Position numbers and translations under genes: made by a program
The notes under the pieces: generated by a model
Databases searched by the model: none
The model's input: only the letters and a program-made list of their open reading frames with translations
What the model was told of the DNA's origin: nothing
NCBI GenBank assembly: GCA_903923395.1
Contig: CAIXXM010000052.1
Span: 1 to 64,000 of the forward strand
Origin: an uncultured Acidobacteriia bacterium
Lineage (GTDB): Bacteria > Acidobacteriota > Terriglobia > Bryobacterales > Bryobacteraceae
Reading direction: 5' to 3'
Length of the DNA: 64,000 bases
In this document: in pieces, positions 25,429-33,712 of the stretch
How positions within the stretch are numbered: position 1 is the stretch's first letter
Layout of the letters: each line of letters opens with the position of its first letter

Positions 25429-27224
25429 TGCCGCAATCGTTCGCCGGCCGCGCGCTCCGCCCTTGCTTCCTGCGTCCGGCCCATCACTTCCAGCACACTG
25501 GCAAGAAAGAGATGGGGTTGATACCAGTTGGGTGCCAGTTGAATGGACTCCCGTGCTTTCTCTTCAGCGCGGGTAAGATCACCGAACGTGACAGCCACCA
25601 CTCCGGACTGTAACGCGGCGGCGAAGGGCTCTTCGCTCTCGATTTCCGCGCGTGCGGCGAATTCTGCTGAGGTCCGCCAGGCCACCTGCGCCTTGGGCGT
25701 GTTGCCCAGACTTCTGCCAAGGATCGCCAATTGCCTCGAGAAGAACAACTGATATCCAGGCAGTCCGAAGCCGTTCGAGCGCGCGAGATCACACGCCCGG
25801 TAGGCTGCTGCCTGATCTTTCCTGGCGACGGCCCGCAGCAGGCGCTGGCCTTCGATATCGGGAACGGTCAATAAATAAGCCGAGGCGGCAATCACGAAGC
25901 CGGCGATGCCAGCGATCGTCGCCGCCCACTGCGGCAACTGGATTCTTCCCCCGCTGCCGGGGCGGGCCAGACCAGCCAAAGTCCAAAGCAACAGCCACTC
26001 CATCAGGGTGAAGGAAGCGAACAGCGAACTCACCCAGATGCCGGTGAGCGCGGCTTGCAAGCCGGAGTGCCCGGTTCTTGCCGTGATCCAAAGCAGGCCC
26101 GCCAGCACCAGGATGCCGGGAACACCCTGCGCCACGGCGGCATCGAGAAAAACATTGTGTGGCGTTTCGTGGTAGAAATCCGGATAAGCCCGCGACATTT
26201 CCGCGGATTCGATCTTCCGGAACTCAATGGCAAATGTCTCCGGCCCCGTGCCTGCCAGCGGGTGAGCCAAAAACAACTGCGGCGTCTGCTTCCAAAGCAT
26301 GGCCCGCGGACCACCTGGATCCTGTTTCCACTGATAGAGCCGGTTGCTGAAACGCTTGCCCGGCGGTGTCAGCGCGAAACCGGCAGCGAAGAGCAGGAAT
26401 GCCGGCATCGCCCAAATCAGCGCTTTTCGAAGACGGCGCTCCCGCAGCAGGAATAACAGGACACCCGCAGCCAGTGCCAGCACAGCGCCGCGCGTTCCCG
26501 AGAGCAGGACCGCGATAGTGCCGAGCAGCGCAGCAAGGGTGTGTACTCTGCGCCATAGCGATACTTCCCCCGCCGCCGACCAACCCGCGAGCAGCGTGAC
26601 CGGTACCAGTCACGACGCGAAGTAGATCGCATGCCCCATGGTGGCCGGCGGGCGCACGATGCCGCCGAAGTAGGGGATCGCGTAGAGTGTCTGGTCCAGA
26701 AAGGGGTCGAAGCCGAAATACTGAGCGATGCCGTAGCTGGCACCGACAGCGCCGGTGACGGACATGGCACGGAATAGGACAAGTTTCCAGCGGTCCGAGG
26801 CAAACCCGGCTGCAGCCATTGCGATCACGAGGACAGCCGTCTGTTCCACAACTCCGAAACGCCGCCATACGGTTCCGGCGAAGGAGAGGCCCGGGCGCGT
26901 GGAGAAGGCCGCGGATAACAACAGCGAGGCAACTTCGAGCGCCATCAGCCCGTAGAAAAGCCGTTCCGGCCGGTGCACCCAGCGGGGCAGTGTCAGCAGT
27001 AACAACGCTGCGGTCCAAGAGAGCAGGATCACCTTGGGCATCACGTCATGGCTCAACAGCAAGCCCGGCCACAACAGCAGTGGTGTGCCCGCGATGGCGA
27101 CAATCACAAGAATCCTGAGAAGCGCCCAACCCGCCTCTGGCGACGCCGGTTCGGTGAAGTAACCCGCGATGCCCAAAACCGGAGGCGAGTCTGTTGTGCG
27201 CGGGTCCCTCAAGAGTCGCTCCAT
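25425..27224 (-). pseudogene. O-antigen ligase-like membrane protein, interrupted by one in-frame TGA
   Basis: The frame encodes 599 residues apart from a TGA at 26612-26610. Before the stop are several hydrophobic helices and the family segment YFGGIVRPPATMGHAIYFAS. After it the same frame continues LVPVTLLAGWSA and LLGTIAVLLSGTRGAVLALA, then HPLAGTGPETFAIEF and HETPHNVFLDAAVAQG, both hallmarks of Wzy/WaaL-type O-antigen ligases. A C-terminal helical (TPR-like) part ends near ERLRH. No frame change is needed, only reversal of one codon. The start at 27224 is the first ATG. It may be a true nonsense mutation, a sequencing error, or two separately made parts (an internal start lies near 26483). 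Confidence 0.75.
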
Positions 27225-27274
27225 TGGCAAAGATCCATTGTCATCCAAAGAGTGATACGATCTTCTCGACGCCT

Positions 27275-28219
27275 ATGCAAATGACCCGCCGCGACCTCGG
27301 AAAAATCGCTCTTGCCGCTCTGCCCGCCGCCCACCTTTTCGCCAAGCCGAATTCGAAGTTCGGCGGGGTACAGATTGGGATCAATGCCCCGTATAGTTTC
27401 CGCGGCATGCCCGGCACGGCGGATGACATCCTCACCTACATGGACAAGCTGGGTGTCAACGGACTCGAACTCCGCTTGCAACCGGTGGAAGGCTGGCTCA
27501 AAGCTCCCGTGGTTCCCCCCACACCGCGCGGCAAAGTCACCCTTACCGATGAGCAAAAAGCACAGCAGAAGGCCGCCGCGGAGGAACTCAAGAAGTGGCG
27601 CCTGTCGCTTTCCATGGACCGCATGAAGGAATTCCGCAAGAAGTATGAAGATGCGGGCATGCTGATCCAGATTGTGAAGTTCGACGGCATCAATGACATG
27701 GACGATGACGTGGTGGATTACTGCTTCAACACGGCCAAAGCTCTGGGCGCGAAGGCGATCTCCTGTGAGATCCCGCTGAGCCGCACCAAGCGTCTGGGCG
27801 AGTTTGCCACCAGGCACAAGATGATGGTGGGCTATCACGGCCACGCCAAAATTCATGATGCGGAAGCCTTTGCCAAACCCGAAAGCTGGGAAACGGCGAT
27901 GAGCTATTCCAAGTACAATGGCATCAATCTCGATATCGGTCACTTCATGGCCGGCAACAGCACCTCGCCGATTCCGTTCCTGAAGAAGTATCATGACCGC
28001 GTCACCCATATCCATCTGAAAGACCGCAAGAAGGATGACGGGCCAAACCAGGTTTGGGGCCAGGGCGACACTCCCATCAAGGAAGTTCTCCAGTTGATGA
28101 AGAAGGAGAAGTACACTTTCCAGGCCACCATCGAGTTTGAGTATCCGACTCCGGCAGGGTCTGACGTGTTGACCGAAATCGGCAAGTGCGTGGATTACTG
28201 CAAGGCCGCTCTGGCGTAA
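27275..28219 (+). CDS. Tat-exported sugar phosphate isomerase/epimerase family protein
   Basis: A 314-residue protein with a twin-arginine leader (MTRRDLGKIALAALPAAHLFA; the Met at 27281 is an alternative start). The mature part is an AP-endonuclease-2/xylose-isomerase-like TIM barrel: DDILTYMDKLGVNGLELR, AKALGAKAISCEIPL, MVGYHGHAKI, GINLDIGHFMAG and THIHLKDRKKDDGPNQVWGQG. These carry the metal-binding His, Glu and Asp residues. Such exported barrels often go with oxidised or anhydro-sugar catabolism. The gene opens the accessory carbohydrate cluster and is divergent from the broken O-antigen gene (50-base gap). Confidence 0.83.
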   Translation: MQMTRRDLGKIALAALPAAHLFAKPNSKFGGVQIGINAPYSFRGMPGTADDILTYMDKLGVNGLELRLQPVEGWLKAPVVPPTPRGKVTLTDEQKAQQKAAAEELKKWRLSLSMDRMKEFRKKYEDAGMLIQIVKFDGINDMDDDVVDYCFNTAKALGAKAISCEIPLSRTKRLGEFATRHKMMVGYHGHAKIHDAEAFAKPESWETAMSYSKYNGINLDIGHFMAGNSTSPIPFLKKYHDRVTHIHLKDRKKDDGPNQVWGQGDTPIKEVLQLMKKEKYTFQATIEFEYPTPAGSDVLTEIGKCVDYCKAALA

Positions 28220-28252
28220 GGTTCCGCTGGTTTCGGCGGGGCGTGAAAAATA

Positions 28253-28264
28253 TCTGAAATTTTA
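28253..28264 (-). promoter_or_regulatory. Shared operator-like motif, site 1
   Basis: On the minus strand this reads TAAAATTTCAGA, identical over 12 bases to site 2 (33598-33609) and over the last ten to site 3 (41217-41226). It lies 39 bases before the ATG of the FAD-oxidoreductase operon. A common regulator, perhaps the GntR protein encoded at 37276, may bind here. Confidence 0.5.
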
Positions 28265-28302
28265 CATTGCAGTGCGATACACTGGCAGCCGGAGATCGCG
28301 TT

Positions 28303-30270
28303 ATGAACCGGCGCAAGTTTTTCGCAGGCCTGGGTGCCACCGGGTACTCACTTACTGTTTTGGCTGATCTGTTGCCACGGGCGGAAGCGCAGCAGGCGCC
28401 GGGCTTTGTCCGGCCGGATTTCAGCACAGTCACACCACCGAACCCCGCCTGGGCGACCGCACTCGCGGAACCCCACATGCGCCTGGTCGATCTGGAAACA
28501 GACGTGATGGTTGCCGGTGGCGGGCTGGCTGGTGTCTGCGCTGCCATTGCCGCGGCACGACAGGGGGCGCGCGTCATTCTGGTGCAGGACCGTTCCCGTC
28601 TCGGCGGTAATTCCTCCAGCGAAGTGAAGATGCACGTGGTCGGGGCGAATGCCCATACGGGCCGGCCTGGCTGGCGTGAGGGTGGCATCCTGGAAGAACT
28701 CCGCCTCGCGGATGCCGTGAACAATCCGCAGCGCTGCTGGGAACTCTGGGATCTGCTGCTCTACGACAAGGTGGTCAGCGAGAAGAACATCACGGTGATG
28801 CTGGAAACCGTGCTCTACTCCGCTGTCATGAAAGACGGCAAGATTCACCAGGTGCTTGCGCGTTGCGATAAGAGTGAGCACCTGTACCGCATCTCGGCAA
28901 AGATGTTTCTGGATTGCACCGGCGATTCGCGGCTTGGACTCGAAGCCGGCGCGGAGATGCGCAGCGGGCGCGAAACCCGGAATGAATACGGGGAGTCTCT
29001 GGCACCCCTCGTTGCCGACAATGAGACGCTCGGTTCCAGCATTCTGTTTACCTCCAAGCTCTACCGCAAGCCGATGCCTTTCACGCCTCCGGTCTGGGCG
29101 CGCAAGGTGACCAAGGAGATGCTGAATCACCGCTCTGTCAACAGCTGGGAGTATGGTTACTGGTGGATTGAGTGGGGTGGCAACAAAGACGTCGTCCATA
29201 ACAATGAGCTCATCCGCTTTGAGTTACTCAGCATCGTGATGGGTGTTTGGGATTACATCAAGAACAGCGGTGCTTACCCGGACAGCGCCAACTGGGCGAT
29301 GGACTGGGTGGGGATGATGCCCGGCAAGCGCGGCGGCCGCCGGATTACCGGCGACTATATCCTCAAACAGCAGGATCTGATCTCGGGTAAGTTCGCCGAT
29401 TCCATAGCGATTGGTGGATGGCCAATGGATGATCACCCGCCGGGAGGCTTTGACCGCTCTGACCTGCCGCCGAACACGTCCATCAAACCGCCGGAGGTCT
29501 ATGAGATTCCGCTGCGTTCTGTGTACAGCAAGAATATTCCGAATTTGCTGATGGCCGGACGTAACATCAGTGCTTCCCACGTGGCCTTTACTTCGGCCCG
29601 TGTGATGGCCACCTGTGCCGTGATTGGCCAGGCTGCGGGAACAGCGGCAGCACAGTGCGCCATGGCCGGTATCACGCCGCGCCAGCTTGCAAGTGATCCC
29701 AGGAAAGTGATGCATCTGCAACAGACGCTGCTGCGGGATGACCAGACCATCAAAGGTCTGAAAAATGAAGATCCGAAAGACTTCGCGCGGGAAGCGGCAA
29801 TTACTGCTTCGGCGGAAGAGGGCGGAGCCAGGGCAGCGCTTGTGATTGACGGCATCACCCGCGATATTCCAGATAAGCGCGGCGACCCCGCCGAGATTCA
29901 TCACTGGGCCGCGCCATTAGTGGAAGGCAAGTCTGCGTGGATCGAATTAAGCTGGAACACGCCCAAACGTCTCCGCCAGATTCAACTCACCTTTGACACG
30001 GGTTTCAAGCGCCAACTGACACTTAGCTCGCAGGATGCCGTGAATAACAGCTGTCTGCGCGCGGCACAAACCGAAACGGTGAAGGATTACACCGTCACTG
30101 CGGTCACTGCAAGCGGCGCGTCGAAGACCATTGCCTCCGTGAAAGGAAATTTCCAGAGAATCAACCGGCTCGCCGCTGACCTTTCGGACGTGAAGCGTTT
30201 GCGTGTGGAAGTTACCGCCACGAATGGTCTGGAACAAGCCCGAATCTTTGAGATTCGCTGTTACAGTTAG
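28303..30270 (+). CDS. Tat-exported FAD-dependent oxidoreductase with C-terminal beta-domain
   Basis: A 655-residue protein with a twin-arginine-like leader (MNRRKFFAGLGATGYSLTVL). The FAD-binding GxGxxG motif is in DVMVAGGGLAGVCAAIAAAR, followed by RSRLGGNSSSEVKMHVVGAN. The rest of the FAD core ends near MATCAVIGQAAGTAAAQCA (about 440-460). The last 130 residues look like a discoidin-type sandwich (SAWIELSWNTPKRLRQIQL). These proteins are frequent in polysaccharide loci of Planctomycetes and Acidobacteriota, where they probably oxidise sugars. GGAG lies eight bases before the ATG. It heads an operon with the GH16 gene, 8 bases downstream. Confidence 0.83.
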   Translation: MNRRKFFAGLGATGYSLTVLADLLPRAEAQQAPGFVRPDFSTVTPPNPAWATALAEPHMRLVDLETDVMVAGGGLAGVCAAIAAARQGARVILVQDRSRLGGNSSSEVKMHVVGANAHTGRPGWREGGILEELRLADAVNNPQRCWELWDLLLYDKVVSEKNITVMLETVLYSAVMKDGKIHQVLARCDKSEHLYRISAKMFLDCTGDSRLGLEAGAEMRSGRETRNEYGESLAPLVADNETLGSSILFTSKLYRKPMPFTPPVWARKVTKEMLNHRSVNSWEYGYWWIEWGGNKDVVHNNELIRFELLSIVMGVWDYIKNSGAYPDSANWAMDWVGMMPGKRGGRRITGDYILKQQDLISGKFADSIAIGGWPMDDHPPGGFDRSDLPPNTSIKPPEVYEIPLRSVYSKNIPNLLMAGRNISASHVAFTSARVMATCAVIGQAAGTAAAQCAMAGITPRQLASDPRKVMHLQQTLLRDDQTIKGLKNEDPKDFAREAAITASAEEGGARAALVIDGITRDIPDKRGDPAEIHHWAAPLVEGKSAWIELSWNTPKRLRQIQLTFDTGFKRQLTLSSQDAVNNSCLRAAQTETVKDYTVTAVTASGASKTIASVKGNFQRINRLAADLSDVKRLRVEVTATNGLEQARIFEIRCYS

Positions 30271-30278
30271 GGCTCCGC

Positions 30279-32528
30279 ATGCGGTGCTTTGTATCAGTAC
30301 TCGTCCTTGCGCTGGCGCTTGGCAGCAACGCACTGAATCAGCCGGACCAGAAACCGCGTGTGCTGATTCTGGGCGATGAAACGGCACAACCCTACGCGGC
30401 GGGAGTCCGTGCGGAACTCCGCGGTGAAGCTGTTGTCGAATGGCGGGGCGGTGCACATGCTTCCGTAGCGACAGCGTTGGGGGAACTCGATACCTTGCTC
30501 GGAAAAGAGAGCTGGGCAGTAATTCACTTCAGCATCGGGGCAGAGGACCTTACTGCGCCGCCAACTGTGTTTGAAGAGAACTTGCGCCAGCTTGTGACCC
30601 GCCTGCAGAAGACAAAGGCAGCACTGCTGTTTGCAAACACGGTGCCAGGCTCTCCCAACGGTTCGGCTTACTCTCGTGCCGCCGAAGCGGTGATGCGGCA
30701 GGCTGGCGTGGAGCTTGATGATATAGCCAGTTTCCAGCAAGCCACCGGCAGCGGCGGCGCGGCACTGGCCGTGCCCGCCGCCATGAGCATCCGCAGAGTC
30801 TTGCGCGGCTACAAGCTTCTGTTTGAAGAGAATTTCTCCGGCAAGACTCTGAATGAGGAGAACTGGAAATACCGGGAAGGCAGACGCTCCGGCCCGGGCA
30901 TTGACGGAGAGAACTTACCGGCGAACGTAACTGTATCTGATGGCGCGCTGCACATCGCCGTGCGGCAGGAGTTACAGAACGGGAAACTGCAAAACACCGG
31001 AGGCGGCATCATCAGCCGCAGCCAATTCGGCTATGGCTACTATGAGTCCCTCTCCAGACCCTTTATGAGTGGGCACGGTGTACATTCCGCATTCTGGCAG
31101 GCCGGTGGTGCCGTGGCGAATAACGATGTCTTTGAAATCGATTCCTACGAGATCGATTCAAAGAGCCCTCTGGGATGTAACAACTTATATCTGCACCTTT
31201 CACCCAAAGGTATGTCTGTGCCCTGGCCGAGCCGCGCCAATGTTCCCATCCAGTTTCTGCCCGGCGGCTGGTTTCTGGATAGCTACGAATATACGCCGGA
31301 GGGTGTCATCTTCTACGACAATGGCAAAGAGGTGTCCCGCGCGGATTGGCACGAACTGACCGCGCAGCAGGCCGTCTGGTTGACCGCTCTGAACGGGGTC
31401 GGCAAAGTGGATGCGGATCAACTGCCGGGCGAGACCACTTTCCGGTATTTCCGTTACTATGCGAAGGATTATCCGGGCGTCAACCTGTTGCCAAACGGAA
31501 ACTTTGAATACAATGGAGACCGGATTGACCCCGGGTCACCTGTTGCCTGGCAGCAATCCGGCACAACGGGGGCCGCAAGGATCCTGCGCGGTGACGCAGC
31601 CCGTGACCACTATCTGCTTCGCCACGGCCTGCCCGATATCTACAGCGAGGCGGTCACCAGCCAGCAGCTTGAATTTCTTCCTTCGGGAACTTATGAACTG
31701 ACCGCGAAGGTCAGAAGTTCGGGCGGGCAGAGTCAGGCGGAATTGAGTGTAACTGGTTCTTCCGGGCAGGGTGCCTGGGGCTATGTCAAGTCGGTTCCCG
31801 CTTCGCGGAACTGGACAGAGATTCGTATTCCTGAAATCCACGTTCCGGGGCATAGTGCGACCATCGCGATTCAATCCAAGTCTCTTGCCGGGCAGTGGCT
31901 TGAGGTGGATGATATCGAGTTCCGCAAACCGGGACCAGAACGCAGAAAGCTGCCTTTCCAGATGATTGGGGACCCTGTATGGACACAGGCTCTTTCGGGT
32001 CCCATTCACTTCGCCGGAGACGGAAAGTTTTATTTCTTCGACCGCAGTGTCGGCCTGGGAGACGCTATTACTGTGGCGCTCGATATGAATGCCGATGTGC
32101 CAGCGGATACTTCTCCCCTCGCGCGTATGCCCAAGACCGGCCATTCCGGCTGGGCGGTGCAACTTACAAAAACTGGCGGAGTCATCTTGCAGATCGGGAG
32201 CATTGCAGACCACCGCAATGTGATTGCGGAACATATCTATGTGCCCGGCAAAACACTGCGTCTGGTGTGCACACTCGAGAAGGGCACGGCTAGTATCTAC
32301 GCCGGCGGCAAGCTGGTTTCGAAACAGACCAACATCACCCAGGACGCACTCGACACCACTGCGCCTGGCCGCATGGGTGCAGTGGATGATGCTTATCTCG
32401 CCATAGGCGACGTGATCGCACGCAATGAGGGTGCGAAGCAGCGGGCCGTCCGCTTCCGTGGTTCGCTTGCGAATGTGCGCATCCACAACCGGGCTCTGCC
32501 AGCCGCTGAGATCGCGGAGATTCCATGA
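30279..32528 (+). CDS. Secreted multidomain glycoside hydrolase, GH16-like
   Basis: A 749-residue secreted protein. After the signal peptide comes a region of about 150 residues that resembles an SGNH-hydrolase fold (RVLILGDETAQPYAAG). The GH16-like domain follows (about 180-410), with the catalytic motif EIDSYE at 286-291: Glu286 nucleophile, Asp288 helper, Glu291 acid/base. GYGYYESLSRPFMSGHGVHSAFW matches the strand before it. Two further beta domains follow: one CBM-like (about 415-550), one LamG/concanavalin-like to the end. GH16 enzymes cut beta-glucans or galactans such as agar and carrageenan. It overlaps the next gene as ATGA. Confidence 0.82.
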   Translation: MRCFVSVLVLALALGSNALNQPDQKPRVLILGDETAQPYAAGVRAELRGEAVVEWRGGAHASVATALGELDTLLGKESWAVIHFSIGAEDLTAPPTVFEENLRQLVTRLQKTKAALLFANTVPGSPNGSAYSRAAEAVMRQAGVELDDIASFQQATGSGGAALAVPAAMSIRRVLRGYKLLFEENFSGKTLNEENWKYREGRRSGPGIDGENLPANVTVSDGALHIAVRQELQNGKLQNTGGGIISRSQFGYGYYESLSRPFMSGHGVHSAFWQAGGAVANNDVFEIDSYEIDSKSPLGCNNLYLHLSPKGMSVPWPSRANVPIQFLPGGWFLDSYEYTPEGVIFYDNGKEVSRADWHELTAQQAVWLTALNGVGKVDADQLPGETTFRYFRYYAKDYPGVNLLPNGNFEYNGDRIDPGSPVAWQQSGTTGAARILRGDAARDHYLLRHGLPDIYSEAVTSQQLEFLPSGTYELTAKVRSSGGQSQAELSVTGSSGQGAWGYVKSVPASRNWTEIRIPEIHVPGHSATIAIQSKSLAGQWLEVDDIEFRKPGPERRKLPFQMIGDPVWTQALSGPIHFAGDGKFYFFDRSVGLGDAITVALDMNADVPADTSPLARMPKTGHSGWAVQLTKTGGVILQIGSIADHRNVIAEHIYVPGKTLRLVCTLEKGTASIYAGGKLVSKQTNITQDALDTTAPGRMGAVDDAYLAIGDVIARNEGAKQRAVRFRGSLANVRIHNRALPAAEIAEIP

Positions 32529-33595
32529 GACGAAGAACCTTTCTCCAGACACTGTCAGCAATGCCCGCATTCGCCGCGGTGGATAGCGAACTCGACTTTT
32601 CGAAGCTCATCCAGCCCGTGCCTTTGCGGGCTAAATTCATCGATGAGCGCTATTACATTTGGTGCGGTGCGCCGGTCCGTTCTGACGATGGCGGCTATCA
32701 CCTTTACTATTCGCGCTGGCCCAGGGAATATGGGCACTATGCTTGGGTTACGAAGTCGGAAATTGCTCATGCCGTTGCGGAGCACCCGCTGGGTCCTTAT
32801 CATCAACGGGATGTCGTAATGCCAGCGCGCGGAGCCACTTACTGGGACGGACTCTGCACCCACAACCCGAATATCGTACGCATCGGCAGGCAGTATTGTT
32901 TGTTCTATATGGGGAATACGGGCGATGGCCGAATTATTCCGGATCTCAATTACTCCCACCGCAACAATCAGCGCATTGGTGTGGCTCTGGCAGACCATCC
33001 AAACGGGCCGTGGAAGCGCTTCGATCATCCCGTGCTGGACGCCAATCCGGAGCCGGGGTCATTTGATTCGCTGATGGTGAGCAACCCCGCGGCCGCGGCC
33101 ATGCCCGGAGGTGGCGTGCTGCTGGTTTACAAGGGCGTGATCAATGATGGGACGCCGCATGGTCGACGCGTGCGCCATGGTGTTGCCACAGCCACATCGC
33201 CGGCCGGACCCTACAAGAGGCATCCCGGTTACATCTTCGAAGCCAACGATGGCAGCCGCGAATGGATGGTGGCCGAAGACCCCTATCTCTGGCACGGCGG
33301 TGACCGCTACTGGGCCATCACCCGCGATGTGGTGGGGAAATTCAGTGGGTCCCCCGGCGGGCTGGCGCTCTTTGAATCGGCGGATGGCTTCGATTGGAAG
33401 TGGGCCAAACACCCCAAGGTTCTGGATAACTGGTTCCAGTGGGCCGACGGGACTAGAACGAACACCCGTATCGAAAGACCCGCGTTATTGTTCGACGGGG
33501 GCAAGCCAGTGGCGCTGTTCGGCGCGGTGGATGTTTCTTCGAAAGACAAGCCACGGAACCATGCTTTCAATATTCATATTCCGCTTGCCGTTTGA
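32525..33595 (+). CDS. Five-bladed beta-propeller glycosidase, GH43-like
   Basis: A 356-residue protein with an export leader (MRRRTFLQTLSAMPAFA). The body has the repeated blade pattern of clan GH-F/J-like propellers: KFIDERYYIWCGAPVRSDDGGYHLYYSRW, WDGLCTHNPNIVRIGRQYCLFYMGNTG, RIGVALADHPNGPWKR, and DPYLWHGGDRYWAITRDVVG. The last provides an Asp/Glu-lined pocket. It probably trims side chains or short oligosaccharides made by the GH16 enzyme. Its ATG overlaps the GH16 stop. The exact GH family cannot be fixed by eye. Confidence 0.72.
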   Translation: MRRRTFLQTLSAMPAFAAVDSELDFSKLIQPVPLRAKFIDERYYIWCGAPVRSDDGGYHLYYSRWPREYGHYAWVTKSEIAHAVAEHPLGPYHQRDVVMPARGATYWDGLCTHNPNIVRIGRQYCLFYMGNTGDGRIIPDLNYSHRNNQRIGVALADHPNGPWKRFDHPVLDANPEPGSFDSLMVSNPAAAAMPGGGVLLVYKGVINDGTPHGRRVRHGVATATSPAGPYKRHPGYIFEANDGSREWMVAEDPYLWHGGDRYWAITRDVVGKFSGSPGGLALFESADGFDWKWAKHPKVLDNWFQWADGTRTNTRIERPALLFDGGKPVALFGAVDVSSKDKPRNHAFNIHIPLAV

Positions 33596-33597
33596 TC

Positions 33598-33609
33598 TAA
33601 AATTTCAGA
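33598..33609 (+). promoter_or_regulatory. Shared operator-like motif, site 2
   Basis: TAAAATTTCAGA begins 3 bases after the GH43-like stop codon and 115 bases before the TonB-receptor ATG. It is a 12-base exact match to site 1 on the opposite strand. It may control the receptor, the gene that links the import and degradation parts of the cluster. No terminator is seen between the two genes. Confidence 0.5.
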
Positions 33610-33712
33610 CTTTACATGGCGCTCAAAATGTGACAAATTAGACGCAATGTGATTCCCGCGCGCCGGACTGGCGCAAGGGTATGTCCGCAAAAGAAGTTTC
33701 AGGGAGCCTGCC

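Noticed and set aside
26610-26612. TGA as a selenocysteine codon
   Set aside because: The codon falls in a membrane region without a redox site, and no SECIS-like hairpin is evident just after it. A nonsense change or error is simpler.
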